Positions 46,548 through 57,046 are shown, counted from the first letter of the stretch. The stretch is 64,000 nt of DNA from Ignavibacteria bacterium (GCA_016720835.1 JADKJW010000004.1:252501-316500); one strand, 5' to 3'. The notes: a model not told the origin generated them from the letters alone. Translations and numbers: made by a program.

Positions 46548-48859
46548 CAGAATTTCACCTCGATCGCGATGCTCGGCAGTATCGGCAGGAGCTTCACATC
46601 CTCCACCGTCGTGACCTCGCCCTGCGAATTATAGTAGCGGAACCAGATGTCGCGCCGCGAATAGACGTTGTACAGATCGAGCAGCAGCTTGGTATCGAGC
46701 CCGAACAGCGTGGTGTTGTAGTTCACGTTGAGATTGAGCTGATGCGAGGGCGGGAGGCGCAGGCCGTAGCGGTCGGCGGGCATGTTGATCGGCACGCCGA
46801 CGTTGTCGCCCGGCAGTCCGCTCTGGACGCGCGAGGTGATGCCCGTGTAGGACTGCCCGGTCTGGAACGTGAACGTGGCGCCAAGATCCCAGCGCTCGTT
46901 GAGCTGGTACTGCGCGACGATCTTGATGTCGTGCCGCCGGTCCCAGCGCGGCCGGAACCACTCGCCGCGGTTGATCTTGTCGAACTGCGACTGGATGTAC
47001 CCGAGCGTGTAGCCCGCCCAGCCCGTCAGGCGGCCGGTTTTCTTCTGCAGGAAGACTTCGATGCCGTAGGCGCGTCCCTGCCCGTCGTAGAAGAAATCCG
47101 TCACGTCGCGCCCCTGCGTCTGGAAGAAATTGAGTTCGCTGATATGGTCGAGCTTCTTGTAGTACAGCTCCACGTTGAGGTCGTAGCCGCTCCAGGGCTG
47201 CGTCTCGATGCCGAGCACGACCTGCATGGACTGCGAGGGATTCACCGTCGAGTCCGTCGGCAGCCAGGTGTCGAAGAAGCTGAAATCGGGCAGCGAGGCG
47301 AGGCGGAAGTACTGGTGATAGATGCCCCACGAGGCCTTGACGGCGATGGTGGACTGAAACTGGTAGCGCAGCGAGAGGCGCGGGTCGAGCTTGATGATGT
47401 CGCGCAGCTGATACCAGTTGGCGCGCAGACCTGCCTGCATCGAAAACAGCGGACCGAACTGATGATTGGCCTGCGCGAATGCCGCAAGGGTGTTATCGCC
47501 GGTCTCCAGATTCATTCGGCCCGCCTCGCGCGAACCCTCCGCGGCGGCGGAGTCGGCGCTGCCGGTGAAATTCTGGACGTAGGTGAAGAGATAGCGCGTG
47601 GCTTCGAAGCCGGTCTTGACCGTCACCTCGGGCGAGGCGAACCACTCCATCATTCCCTTCAGCGTATAATCCTGTATCGAATTTTCGATGCTCGATTCGA
47701 AGCTGCTCTGCACGGAGCGGAAATTGTTGCCGTATCTGCTCCAGCTGAAATTGAACACCGAAAAGAGATTGTCGCTGAACACGTGCGTCCAGCGCGACGC
47801 CACGGAATAATTGCTGATGCCCGTGCTGCCGCTGAAGCCCGCGTTGTTGTTGACGTCCATCTGATCCTTGCTGCCGAAGCCGCTCAGGAAAATCTTGTCC
47901 GACGAACCCAGGTTCTGCGACACCTTTCCGTTGAAATCGTAGAAGTAGTAATCGGGCAGCGGATCCTCCGGCGTTTCCAGCAGGCTCGTAAGCACGTCGA
48001 TGTAGGTGCGGCGGCCGCCGAGGAACCAGGAGCCGTCGCCGACCGGTCCCTGCATCGAGAGCTTGGAGGAGATGAGTCCGACGGACGCGATACCCTGCAC
48101 GGCGCTCTGGTTGCCGTCCTTCTGCACGATGTCCAGCACCGCGGAGAGGCGTCCGCCGTACTCCGCCGGATAGCCGCCCTTGATCAGATCCACGTTCTTG
48201 ATGGCGTCGGTATTGAACGTCGAAAAGAAGCCGAAGAGATGCGAGGGGTTGTAGACCGTGGAGCCGTCGAGCAGCACGAGCGTCTGATCGGGAGAACCGC
48301 CGCGGATGTACAGGCCGCTCGAAATCTGCGAGGACGAGAGCACGCCGGGCAGGTACTGGATGGAACGGAACACGTCCGCCTCGCCGCCGATGCGGATCTG
48401 CTGGATCTGCTCGGGCGTGATGCTGATATGGCTGATGGAGATTTCGCGGTCGGTCTCGAAGCGGTTGCCTTCCACCACCACCTCGTTGCTCTTGACGGCT
48501 TCCGGCACGAGCTTGATGCTGAGTTTCTTCGAACTCTGCTCGCCCAGTTCCACCGCCACTTCCTGCTTCTTGTAGCCGATGAAGGTGGCGATGAGCGTGT
48601 ACTTGCCGGGGTTGAGTTCGACGATGGAGTAGAAGCCGCTCTTGTTCGTCGCCACCCCGATGGAGGTGCCCTTCACGCGCACCGTCGCGCCGACGAGCGT
48701 TTCGCCGGTCTCGGCGTCCGAGATGAAACCGCTGACGGTGGAGCCGCGCGGGATGCGCGGATCATTCTCCGAGTGCGCGGACGAGGACAGGAGCAGTGAT
48801 ACAACGACGATAAAGAGAAAGACGGAGGAGCGGGCTTTGCGTATCGGGTCGGACTTCAT
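46547..48859 (-). CDS. TonB-dependent receptor with carboxypeptidase-like N-domain
   Basis: 770-residue outer-membrane receptor. Signal peptide ending AHS; a carboxypeptidase-regulatory-like domain (GFISDAETGETLVGATVRVK, SGFYSIVELNPGKYTL) at about 38-120; a plug domain with GEADVFRSIQYLPGV and IRGGSPDQTLVLLDG; a 22-strand barrel ending LPSIAIEVKF. Imports an unknown substrate using TonB energy. It forms a pair with the downstream lipoprotein gene. No SusD-type partner is present. Confidence 0.92.
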   Translation of the reverse strand: MKSDPIRKARSSVFLFIVVVSLLLSSSAHSENDPRIPRGSTVSGFISDAETGETLVGATVRVKGTSIGVATNKSGFYSIVELNPGKYTLIATFIGYKKQEVAVELGEQSSKKLSIKLVPEAVKSNEVVVEGNRFETDREISISHISITPEQIQQIRIGGEADVFRSIQYLPGVLSSSQISSGLYIRGGSPDQTLVLLDGSTVYNPSHLFGFFSTFNTDAIKNVDLIKGGYPAEYGGRLSAVLDIVQKDGNQSAVQGIASVGLISSKLSMQGPVGDGSWFLGGRRTYIDVLTSLLETPEDPLPDYYFYDFNGKVSQNLGSSDKIFLSGFGSKDQMDVNNNAGFSGSTGISNYSVASRWTHVFSDNLFSVFNFSWSRYGNNFRSVQSSFESSIENSIQDYTLKGMMEWFASPEVTVKTGFEATRYLFTYVQNFTGSADSAAAEGSREAGRMNLETGDNTLAAFAQANHQFGPLFSMQAGLRANWYQLRDIIKLDPRLSLRYQFQSTIAVKASWGIYHQYFRLASLPDFSFFDTWLPTDSTVNPSQSMQVVLGIETQPWSGYDLNVELYYKKLDHISELNFFQTQGRDVTDFFYDGQGRAYGIEVFLQKKTGRLTGWAGYTLGYIQSQFDKINRGEWFRPRWDRRHDIKIVAQYQLNERWDLGATFTFQTGQSYTGITSRVQSGLPGDNVGVPINMPADRYGLRLPPSHQLNLNVNYNTTLFGLDTKLLLDLYNVYSRRDIWFRYYNSQGEVTTVEDVKLLPILPSIAIEVKF

Positions 48860-49013
48860 GTGCGGTGTGAGTTTTTCTTTGATGTTTCGGATGCTACTTT
48901 CGGGTCGTGCCGGATTCGTACGTTACAGTGCAACCGTGAAATGTGCCGATTGATTCCCCGCCATAAGAGGCACATAAGACCATTGTTCGCTAAAACGCAG
49001 GAGAAGTTGCATC

Positions 49014-49502
49014 ATGTCCGAAACCTCGCCTCTCGTCATCGTCCTTATGGGCAGCAAATCAGACTGGGAAATTATGAAGAACGCCGATGAAACGTTGAGT
49101 CGATTCGGCGTGCCCCACGAATGCCGCGTCCTTTCCGCGCATCGCACACCATCGGAGGTCTCCGAGCTCGTCTCCGCGGCCGAAGGGCGCGGCGTCAAGG
49201 TGCTCATCGCCGCCGCGGGCGCCGCCGCGCATCTCGCGGGCGTCGTGGCGGCGCACACCGTGCTGCCGGTGCTCGGCGTCCCGATGGCGAGCGTGCTCAA
49301 CGGACTCGACTCCCTCCTCTCCACCGTGCAGATGCCCGCCGGCATTCCCGTCGGCACCCTTGCCATCGGCAAGGCGGGCGCCACCAACGCCGCCCTCCTC
49401 GCCGTCGCCATCCTCGGCGTCGAGCGCCCCGACCTTCGCGACGCCCTCCGCGCCTTCCGCGCCGAGCAGGCCGAGACGATACTGGGGCAGACGTTGCCGT
49501 GA
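49014..49502 (+). CDS. purE: N5-carboxyaminoimidazole ribonucleotide mutase
   Basis: Class I PurE of purine synthesis, converting N5-CAIR to CAIR. 162 residues: LMGSKSDWEIMKNA at the N-terminus, VLSAHRTPSEV with the catalytic His, AAAGAAAHLAGVVAAHT and GVPMASVLNGLDSLLSTVQMP. Length is typical. An AGGAG site lies upstream. No purK is adjacent. It is divergent from the TonB receptor gene across a 154-base gap. Confidence 0.96.
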   Translation: MSETSPLVIVLMGSKSDWEIMKNADETLSRFGVPHECRVLSAHRTPSEVSELVSAAEGRGVKVLIAAAGAAAHLAGVVAAHTVLPVLGVPMASVLNGLDSLLSTVQMPAGIPVGTLAIGKAGATNAALLAVAILGVERPDLRDALRAFRAEQAETILGQTLP

Positions 49503-49587
49503 AGCATGGACGGGTGGGACACGGCATGCGTTCGCGAATAGCGAACTTCGGCGAGCAGGCCGGCGTCCCTGCCGGTCGATTTACAAG

Positions 49588-49622
49588 AGTAGTGAGTTGG
49601 GAGTGGGGAGTAGTGAGCAAGA
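49588..49622. repeat. Heptanucleotide tandem repeat (AGTGGGG type)
   Basis: Units AGTAGTG, AGTTGGG, AGTGGGG, AGTAGTG, AGCAAGA in exact 7-base steps, in the gap after purE. The same unit family recurs at 59042-59076. Confidence 0.75.
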
Positions 49623-49647
49623 AAAATTCAATTGTGATTGGCGAAAG

Positions 49648-49963
49648 TCCGCCGGAGGCGGACGGCATTCCCCAACCCAGGGCGTCAGCCCTGGGGCAGC
49701 GGCAAGCCCCCCAACCCAGGGCCAGCCATGTGCATTGGCAAGCCGCACTACGCTGCTGAGCCCCGAAGGGGCGGTATTCCCCAACCCAGGGCGTAAGCCC
49801 TGGGGCAGCGGCAACACACGCGCCGTGGGGTGAGTCCGCCGGAGGCGGGCGGCATTCCCCAACCCAGGGCGTAAGCCCTGGGGCAGCGGCAACACACGCG
49901 CCGTGGGGTGAGTCCGCCGCAGGCGGGCGGCATTCCTCAACCAAGTGCGTCGCCCTGAGGAAC
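49648..49963. repeat. 78-bp repeat array with CAGGGC/GCCCTG hairpins
   Basis: Units contain CCCCAACCCAGGGCGTAAGC, then CCTGGGGCAGCGGCAA and a GTCCGCCGGAGGCGG segment. ATTCC landmarks at 49776, 49854 and 49932 give a period of exactly 78; diverged or partial units lie at about 49668 and 49709. CAGGGC-GTAA-GCCCTG and TCCGCC/GGCGGA each form tight hairpins. The array fills the gap between purE and the VWA gene; apparent proline-rich reading frames through it are by-products of the repeat. Confidence 0.85.
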
Positions 49964-49990
49964 GTGGCGCCGCACGCAACGCCGGCGAGA

Positions 49991-51655
49991 CTACTGCAGC
50001 TTCACCGCAAGGCGCTGCTGGCGCGCTGCGCCGCTCTGCAATTCCACGGTGTACACGCCGCTCGGGAGCCGTGAGGCATCCCAGTTCAGGTTCATCGTCC
50101 CTTTCGGAAGCGCGCCGCTGTGCAGTGTGGCGACGACGTTGCCGAGCGCGTCGAGCACGCGGATGCGGGCGTGGTTGCGCTGCGCGTCGTCGAGCTTCGT
50201 GGCATCGATGCTGATGGTAGTCGATGTGTTGAAGGGATTCGGATAATTCTGCTTGAGGAACACGTTGGCAGAACCCGCGGGCTGCAGCAGTTTCTCGCAG
50301 ATGCCGTCCACATACATTTCGGAATTCGCCGTCTGGACCGTGTACGCGCAGGTGCGCCTGAAGGACGTGCCGCTGAAGGTGAAGCGCGCGGTGGCCGCGC
50401 TCTCGAGCGGCTTCGCCTTGAACAGCAGTTCCATGAGGACAGCGCCCCTGCCGCCCGCCATGATCGTGTCGACGCTGATGGAGAGCAGTCCGTTTTGATC
50501 GATCACCGAAACAGGCAGTCCGCTGAAGGCGAGCCCGTCGGTGGAGAAGCCCGCGTACGTCACCACATCCGCAGGATAGGAGACTTCCGTGTGGAAGTTG
50601 AGCGGACCGAGCGAACGGAGCGAGTCGGACGCCGTCAGACGTATCGAAATGTCGCCACCCGCGGCGACCGCATCGATCACGGGCAGCGAGAAGGAAATGC
50701 CGGGAATCTGCAGCGGCGCGGTGTAGAAGGTGTCCGCCGTCGCGGTCTCGCTCTTGAGCACGCCGAAGAGGTGTACGTCGCGCTTCGTGCCGTCGGTGCA
50801 GAACTCGCTGGTGGAGTAGGTGAGCGTGCAGTCGTCGACGAGCTGCGCGGTGATTTCGTAGTAGATGTCCGCGAGATCCGCGCCGGTGGCGGAGAAGAAG
50901 TACTTCCCGCCGGTGCTGTCGGCGAGTTCCGTGAGCAGATCGCGGCTGCCGATTTCGGCGAGTCCGACGGCGAAAATCCGGATGCCCGCCTTCTTCGCCG
51001 CGGACGCGACCTTGTACATGGTCGTCGTGCCGCTGCTGTTGTCCTCGCCGTCCGTGAGCAGGATGATGGCCTTGGACTCGGTGCGGGGCGCCAGAATATT
51101 GATGGCGGATTGCACCGCGAGCCAGATGCCGGTCCCGCTGGCCAGCTTGACGCCCTCGAGCAAGTCGTCGAGCAGCTTTTTATCCTTCGTGAGGGTTACT
51201 TCCACTCTCGGATTTCGCGCGAATGAAACCAGCGCGCATTCGTCGATAGGGCTGAGTTCATCGATGAAACTGTGCAGGGCGCCTTTTGCCGTGTTCCAGC
51301 GCGTGCTGTCCGGATCAGGATCCATGCTGTTTGGATAAAATGCCATCGAGAGGCTCTTGTCGAGCACAAGCGCCGCGGCGAACGGCCGCATCGGACACAC
51401 GATCTGCGCCCGCTGAATCGTGCCGTTTTCACTCGCCACAATGGTGGTGAAGGTGGTATCGCGCACGACCCGCTGTCCGTTGAAGAGTTTCACCTTCATC
51501 GCGATGTCGGGAAAGCCCGTGGCGTCAAGACCCGTGATGCGCATGGCAAAGAGGCTGTCCGCAAGACCCGCGGTCAAGGGGAAGCGCTGCGCCTGCGCAG
51601 TGGACAGCGACAGCAGCACGGCGCAGACGAGGAGGAAACGGTTTGCAATACGCAT
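49991..51655 (-). CDS. VWA-domain protein with T9SS sorting domain
   Basis: Secreted protein of 554 residues from ATG 51655 (AGGT site upstream; signal peptide MRIANRFLLVCAVLLSLSTA then QAQ). Residues about 95-290 are a von Willebrand factor A domain: LVLDKSLSMAF gives the metal-site DxSxS motif, and AIILLTDGEDNSSG the second acidic site. A beta-rich middle follows. The C-terminus (KQNYPNPFNTSTTISI to RLAVKLQ) is a classic T9SS type A domain. Likely a surface adhesin or scaffold. An in-frame ATG at 51772 is less likely. Confidence 0.88.
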   Translation of the reverse strand: MRIANRFLLVCAVLLSLSTAQAQRFPLTAGLADSLFAMRITGLDATGFPDIAMKVKLFNGQRVVRDTTFTTIVASENGTIQRAQIVCPMRPFAAALVLDKSLSMAFYPNSMDPDPDSTRWNTAKGALHSFIDELSPIDECALVSFARNPRVEVTLTKDKKLLDDLLEGVKLASGTGIWLAVQSAINILAPRTESKAIILLTDGEDNSSGTTTMYKVASAAKKAGIRIFAVGLAEIGSRDLLTELADSTGGKYFFSATGADLADIYYEITAQLVDDCTLTYSTSEFCTDGTKRDVHLFGVLKSETATADTFYTAPLQIPGISFSLPVIDAVAAGGDISIRLTASDSLRSLGPLNFHTEVSYPADVVTYAGFSTDGLAFSGLPVSVIDQNGLLSISVDTIMAGGRGAVLMELLFKAKPLESAATARFTFSGTSFRRTCAYTVQTANSEMYVDGICEKLLQPAGSANVFLKQNYPNPFNTSTTISIDATKLDDAQRNHARIRVLDALGNVVATLHSGALPKGTMNLNWDASRLPSGVYTVELQSGAARQQRLAVKLQ

Positions 51656-51850
51656 GAAAGGCACCTGGACGTGGAATTTGGAAGAAGACTCAGGAAATGG
51701 ATCTGGAGACCGCCCTGCTGCCCGCGCGGAGCTGCTTGCTGCCGAAATGTACCGGTATTTGTAGAACAGCAAGCCCTCCGATTCGATTCCCGGACACTCC
51801 GGGCCGATGGTCCGAGGCCCGTGCCGGATCGGAATCCGCGCCGAACCGCC

Positions 51851-52042
51851 TCATCTGCCCATTTCCTCCGCGGTTCTGCCGCCGATGCCGTACTGGTCCT
51901 TCTGCATCTCGTTGATGATGACGCGGACCTGATCGGCCTGCACATCCAGTGTGCTGACCACGGCCTCGGTGATGTTTCTGATCAAGGCCGCTTTCAGCTC
52001 CTTGGGACGGCCTTCGAGAATGTGCGCGATGATGATGGGCAT
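51851..52042 (-). CDS. 4-oxalocrotonate tautomerase-family enzyme
   Basis: 63 residues beginning MPIIIAHILEGRPKELKAAL, so Pro-2 becomes the catalytic N-terminal proline after Met removal. VRVIINEM and the closing GIGG segment complete the beta-alpha-beta unit typical of the family, which works as a hexamer. The natural substrate is unknown; no catechol-pathway genes are nearby. Confidence 0.88.
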   Translation of the reverse strand: MPIIIAHILEGRPKELKAALIRNITEAVVSTLDVQADQVRVIINEMQKDQYGIGGRTAEEMGR

Positions 52043-52246
52043 GGTGCTGAAAATATGGGATGAACAATATCGGAAAGTGAAAGTTCCTCATTATCGGTTG
52101 AGGATGCAAGCCAGCTCAGCATCTCCAGTATGTGTAAAGACACATCTCGGACGCCGGAAGTTACCCTATTCCCTCTGCGTGTTGCATTCCCGTCGCACAG
52201 TGGTTAGAATTACGGAACCGTTGTCACTTCCGCTGCGAGCCCGCCC

Positions 52247-55125
52247 ATGTTCTTTCGACGATTTTTCTCCGCCATGCTGGCGTTCAGCCTGCTTCCAGTC
52301 CTCGCCGTCGCGCAGGTGACGCTGCGCATCGACGCGGTGCCGTTGACGTTCAACAAGCTGCAGTTCCGCTACGACCCGTACCCGCTGCCGGTCACGGTGG
52401 TGGTGAAGAACAACGGCAGCAGTCCGACGCAGGCCGCCTCAGTGCGCATCGAAATCATCACGCCCTGTGCACTCGACGGGTCGGAGCAGTCGGTGACCAT
52501 CAAATCGTTCACGCCCGCCGTGATCCCGGCCCATGATTCCGCCAAGGTGACATGGCTGATCGTCCATCCGCCCATCCTGTCGAATACCACGGCGCGCGTG
52601 GTCTGCTGGGTGAAGTTCGGGGCCGTGGACTCGTCGATGACCGCCCGGAACATTCCCATCCCGGCTGCGGGGGACCGGACCTCTCCGCAGGCATCTACGG
52701 AAGCTTCGATCTGCACGTGCGTCCCGATTCGCTCGGCTACGACGGCAATCCCTTCGACGTGCGCGTGCGCATCATCAACAGCGGCGAGACGCGCGCCGAC
52801 AGCGTCCGCGCCCTGCTCGTGCTGCCCGCCGACGTGGTGCTCGACCCGCCCACGCAGCAGAACCCCATCGTCATCGGTACGCTGCAGCCCGTGCCGATAG
52901 GCGACGCGCATTTCGAGGTCGCCTGGACCGCGCGCTACACGGGCGCCACGCGCGCGCCGCGCAGCGATTCGCTCGTCGTGCAGGTCACGGGGAAGAACAT
53001 CGCCGGCGGCGCGGTGGCGGTGAACGACACCATGCCGATGAGCGCGGACGGCATCGCCCCCGCCTACACCCTGACGATCGATGCGCCGGCCGCCCTGCAG
53101 TACGATACCGCGGCGGTGTACGCTCCGTTGCCGCTGCCGGTCGGCGTCACGGTGAAAAACATCAGCCAGCAGCACGTCACGCTGCCGGGTCTGCTCCTCG
53201 CGATTTCCGGCGACGGCGTCACGCCGCGGCAATCCCTTTCGGCGAGCATCGGAAGGCTCGCACCGCAGGAAACGAAGAGCTTCGCATGGGACATGGACAT
53301 CGCGCGGGCCTCCGCTCCCCGTACGGTCACGTTCACCGCGACGAGCACGGATGCCGATACCGTCGCGCGCTCGGTACAAGCTTCGACGGCCATCCCGGGC
53401 AGGCCTTTCAGTCTCGACATCGCGAGCACGAGCGCGCCCGACACCGTGCCGCGGAATGCGGAGAAGACCGGCTACCTGATCTCGCAGTTCGAGGTCTCCT
53501 TCTCCGTCCGCAACGCCTTCTGGAAGAACGTGCGCGTCGCGAGCACACGCATCCTGCCGATGGGCACGGGCGTGATTCCCGGCGCGGCCGTGGAGGATTT
53601 CCCCGGGAACTTCCTGAAGCCGGACGAGGTGTCGCCTCCATACAGCGCGAGTTTCCGCATCGTCACGGGACTCCCCGCCCGTGATGTGATTTTCGAAGTC
53701 CGCGCGATATCCACCGAAGGCGACACCGCCGTGAGGCGCGTGACCGTGCACATCCCCGCGCTCGTCCCGCGCGTGTCGCTGCACCGCACCGGGCTCGATT
53801 CGCTCGCCATCGACGCGCCGTCGCAGTCGTACCGGCCCAATCCCTTCGAGCAGCGCTTCGTCGTGCGCAACGACGGCAGCGCGCCGGTGACGCTCGATTC
53901 CCTCACCGTCGACGCCCTCGGCGACGGCGTGACGCGCATCGAAAAACGGACCTTCATCTTCCTGCAGCCCCTGCCCGCGCAGCAGGAGAGTCCGTCGCAG
54001 TCGTGGACGTTCAGCGTGGAGAAGCGGACGAAGCCGCGCCATGCCACCATCGCGTACACGGCGCATTTCAACAAGACCGAACGCGTCACCGACACCGCCG
54101 ACGTGTACATTCCCGGCTTCGAACCCCTGCTGCGAGTGGAGCTGGACGCGCCGTCGCGCGTCGACTACGACAGCCTCGCCATCTACGCCCCGACACAGAT
54201 CACCCTCGTCGCGGTCGCGCGGAACACCGGGCCCATCGCTTTTCGACTCGACTCGATGCAGCTCGTCCCCTCGGCTCCGTGGGGACCCGCGCCATCGGGC
54301 TCGCAGCGCGTCGATGTGCTGCTGCAGCCCGGCGACAGCGCGCGCGTGACATGGCCTCTTGAATTCGTTCCATCGATGCTCTCCGATACACTGCGCAGCC
54401 GCTTCATCGTGACGGCGTATTTCGATTCGTCGCGCAGCGGAGGCGCGGAGCATGCGATCTCGATTCCCGGCCGCCCGACAACAGTGCGTATCGATGCACT
54501 GCCGATACCGTCGGTACTGACCATACGTCCAGATGGTACGGGCTATGTGGAGAATCCGCTCGTTACCTCCTTCCGCGTGTTCAATGACTCCTGGGTGCGT
54601 CAGACACTCGCCTCCACGAGCTTCACCGTTACCGGCACGGGTGTCCGCGCGCGCACGCCGCTCACACGCACACCCGGGTCGGTGCTTTCGCCGCTGTTGT
54701 ATTCTGCTGCGATCATCGACACCCTCGATGTGGATCCCGCCACCGATGATCGCACCGTGGTCTTCTCCGTCGACGCCGTTTCGTCGCTCGGACTCATCGG
54801 CGCATTCACGCATTCCATCGCGATTCCGAAGATCGTTCCGACGGATGTCGAGACCGTCTCTCCCCGCGAAACCGCGCTCCTCGCGCCGTACCCGAACCCA
54901 TCGACAACAGAAGACATCTCGATCCCGTTTTCGCTCGCCCGCGGCGGGACGGCCAGGCTCGAAGTGTTCGATGCCCTCGGGCAGCGTGTGGCGTCTCTCG
55001 CCGACGGCGTGTTCAGCGCGGGCACGCGCGTGCTGCGCTGGTCCGCGCGGGCAGCCCCCGGAGTCTACATCGTACGCCTGACGGCAGAGGGGCGGGTGTA
55101 TTCGCGCAGAGTCGTGTTGCGATGA
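52247..55125 (+). CDS. Large secreted beta-repeat protein with T9SS sorting domain (frameshifted near 52670)
   Basis: Signal peptide MFFRRFFSAMLAFSLLPVLA then VAQ. About seven Ig/CARDB-like units follow, each with patterns like YDPYPLPVTVVVKN, YDGNPFDVRVRIINSGE and YRPNPFEQRFVVRNDGS. The last 85 residues (LAPYPNPSTTEDISIPF to SRRVVLR) are a T9SS type A domain. The frame changes at the G-run 52669-52673: NIPIPAAG in the first, GGPDLSAGIYGSFDLHV in the next. A sixth G restores continuity, giving about 959 residues. Function unknown; probably cell-surface. Confidence 0.82.
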
Positions 55126-55164
55126 TGTTGATCTCACAACGAAGAAAAGGTTCGATCGATTTTT

Positions 55165-55350
55165 CCCTCTCCCCTTGGGAGAGGGTGGCCGACCTGTCCG
55201 CCGTAGCTCCGCAGGAGTGCAGGCGGAAGGCCGGGAGAGGGATAAAGTGTCGCAAGCGCGGATTCCAGGCACGATCCTCGAAATCTGAACGGCCAGATCC
55301 TTCCCTTCGGCTTCGCTCAGGGCAGGCTGCTTCGCTCAGGATGACAGGAC
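55165..55350. repeat. Dispersed repeats: hairpin, 33-base module and CAGATCC element
   Basis: A perfect hairpin CCCTCTCCC-CTT-GGGAGAGGG at 55165-55185; a 33-base module at 55209-55241 identical to 41940-41972; and a CAGATCCTTCCCTTCGG...TCAGGATGACA segment at about 55291-55346, related to those near 39350 and 44340. No gene lies in this 290-base gap. Confidence 0.8.
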
Positions 55351-55371
55351 CTGATTATCCGATATTCAACC

Positions 55372-55413
55372 ATTCACGATTCACGACTCACGATTCACGA
55401 CTCACGATTCACG
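55372..55413. repeat. Heptanucleotide tandem repeat (ATTCACG type)
   Basis: Six perfect 7-base steps: ATTCACG, ATTCACG, ACTCACG, ATTCACG, ACTCACG, ATTCACG. It ends 4 bases before the FAD oxidoreductase ATG, so it occupies the ribosome-binding region and no Shine-Dalgarno site is visible there. Confidence 0.85.
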
Positions 55414-55417
55414 CCCC

Positions 55418-57043
55418 ATGTCCATCCGCATCGTCCTCCCGCTGAACCACACCGACGCAGATCTCGAACGGGCCGTCGAACAGCAGCTCGGCGAGGGCTG
55501 CGCGTTCCGCATTCTGAAGCGCAGCATCGATGCGCGGCAACATTGGAAGATCAAGGTCGAGTACTCGCTGAGCACCGACCTGTCCGATCCCGCGGACGCG
55601 ATACGCGCCGCGGCGGCACGGCAACGCGACGCGCTGGACGCGGTATTCGGGACCTCGCCGCGGCCCGTGCCGGTGGTGGTGGGCACGGGCCCGGGCGGCA
55701 TCTTCTGCGCGCTGTGGCTGCGCCTGCACGGCTTCGCGCCGGTGGTGCTGGAGCAGGGTCCGCCCATGCGCGAGCGCGTGCGCGACATGGCGCGCTTCAT
55801 GAAGCGCGGCGATCTCGATCCGTACTCGAACATCTGCTTCGGCGCGGGCGGGGCGGGCACGTACAGCGACGGCAAGCTGATCACGCGCATTCGCTCGCCG
55901 TTCATCTCCTTCGTGATGGCGACCTTCGTCGAGGCCGGCGGACCCGGGGAAATCCGCTACCTGTACAACCCGCATCTCGGTTCGAATCGCATCCGCCAAT
56001 GCATCACGCGCCTGCTCGACGAAATCGGCTCGGAAGGCGCAGAGGTCCGCTACCGCACGCGCCTCACCGGCTTCACAGCCAATGACGACGGCACGATCGC
56101 GGCGCTCGAGACGACGGGCGAACGGATCGACGCGCCCGCGGGTGTGTTCCTCGCGACCGGCCATTCGTCACGCGAGACCTACGCGATGCTGCGAGGCCGC
56201 GGCGTGTTGATGGACATGAAGGACTTCGCCGTGGGCGTGCGCGTGGAGCATCCCGCCGGCGCGATCAACGACATGCAGTACGGCGAGAAGGCGACGGAGC
56301 GCTACCCGGGCATCGAGACCGCGCAGTACCGGCTCGCGAAGACGTGGAAGGAGGAGCAGCGCGCGGTGTACTCGTTCTGCATGTGTCCGGGCGGCTACGT
56401 GCTCAACGCCAGCACCGATGCGAACGGCGTGGTCACGAACGGCATGAGCAACGCGCTCAAGAGCGGGCGGTTTTCCAACGCCGCGGTGGTGGTGAACGTA
56501 TCGCGCGCGGACCTGGAGCGCCGCGGATTCACGGGCGTGGATGCCGCGCTGCAGTTCCAGTCCGAGCTGGAGGCGGCCTTCCGCGCATCGGTGAACACGC
56601 CCGGCATGTGCAACGTCGTGCCCGGACAGCGCCTCGGCGATTTCCTGCAGGGAAGGAAGTCCGCGTCGCTGCTGCCCGGCTCCTGCGCCAATCCCATGGC
56701 TGGGGCGCCGCTGCACGCGCTGCTGCCGTCCTTCGTGACCGAGGGACTGCGCCGCGGCTTCACGGCATTCGATGGCAAGATGAAGGGCTTCTCGACGCAT
56801 CCCGGCGCGCAGGTGTTCGGTGCGGAGACGCGCACCTCGTCGCCCTACCGCATCCTCCGCGACGCGGCCACCTTCGTCTCGCCCACGCATCCGAACCTGT
56901 ACCCTGTCGGCGAGGGCGCGGGTTTCGCCGGCGGCATCACCTCCGCCGCCGTGGACGGCATCCGCTGCGCGCAGGCGTTCATCGGACGATTCATCGAGGC
57001 GGAGGTGTTCGAAAAGCCTCGTGGGGGAGAAGAGGAAGAGTAG
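55418..57043 (+). CDS. FAD-dependent oxidoreductase (COG2509 type)
   Basis: 541 residues. The N-terminal 90 residues form a small ferredoxin-like extension; the FAD-binding fold begins VVVGTGPGGIFCALWLRLHG with VVLEQG. GAGGAGTYSDGKLITRI, LATGHSSRETYAML and YSFCMCPGGYVLNAST are characteristic of this family of uncharacterised dehydrogenases. The C-terminus has YPVGEGAGFAGGITSAAVDG. Substrate unknown. Start ATG follows directly after a heptad array. Confidence 0.9.
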   Translation: MSIRIVLPLNHTDADLERAVEQQLGEGCAFRILKRSIDARQHWKIKVEYSLSTDLSDPADAIRAAAARQRDALDAVFGTSPRPVPVVVGTGPGGIFCALWLRLHGFAPVVLEQGPPMRERVRDMARFMKRGDLDPYSNICFGAGGAGTYSDGKLITRIRSPFISFVMATFVEAGGPGEIRYLYNPHLGSNRIRQCITRLLDEIGSEGAEVRYRTRLTGFTANDDGTIAALETTGERIDAPAGVFLATGHSSRETYAMLRGRGVLMDMKDFAVGVRVEHPAGAINDMQYGEKATERYPGIETAQYRLAKTWKEEQRAVYSFCMCPGGYVLNASTDANGVVTNGMSNALKSGRFSNAAVVVNVSRADLERRGFTGVDAALQFQSELEAAFRASVNTPGMCNVVPGQRLGDFLQGRKSASLLPGSCANPMAGAPLHALLPSFVTEGLRRGFTAFDGKMKGFSTHPGAQVFGAETRTSSPYRILRDAATFVSPTHPNLYPVGEGAGFAGGITSAAVDGIRCAQAFIGRFIEAEVFEKPRGGEEEE

Positions 57044-57046
57044 AAT

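Noticed and set aside
49581..49979. Proline-rich repeat proteins (SPHGACVAAAPGLTPWVG type) on the minus strand
   Set aside because: They are translations of the 78-bp hairpin array; the frame exists only because 78 is a multiple of three. No start signal or domain.
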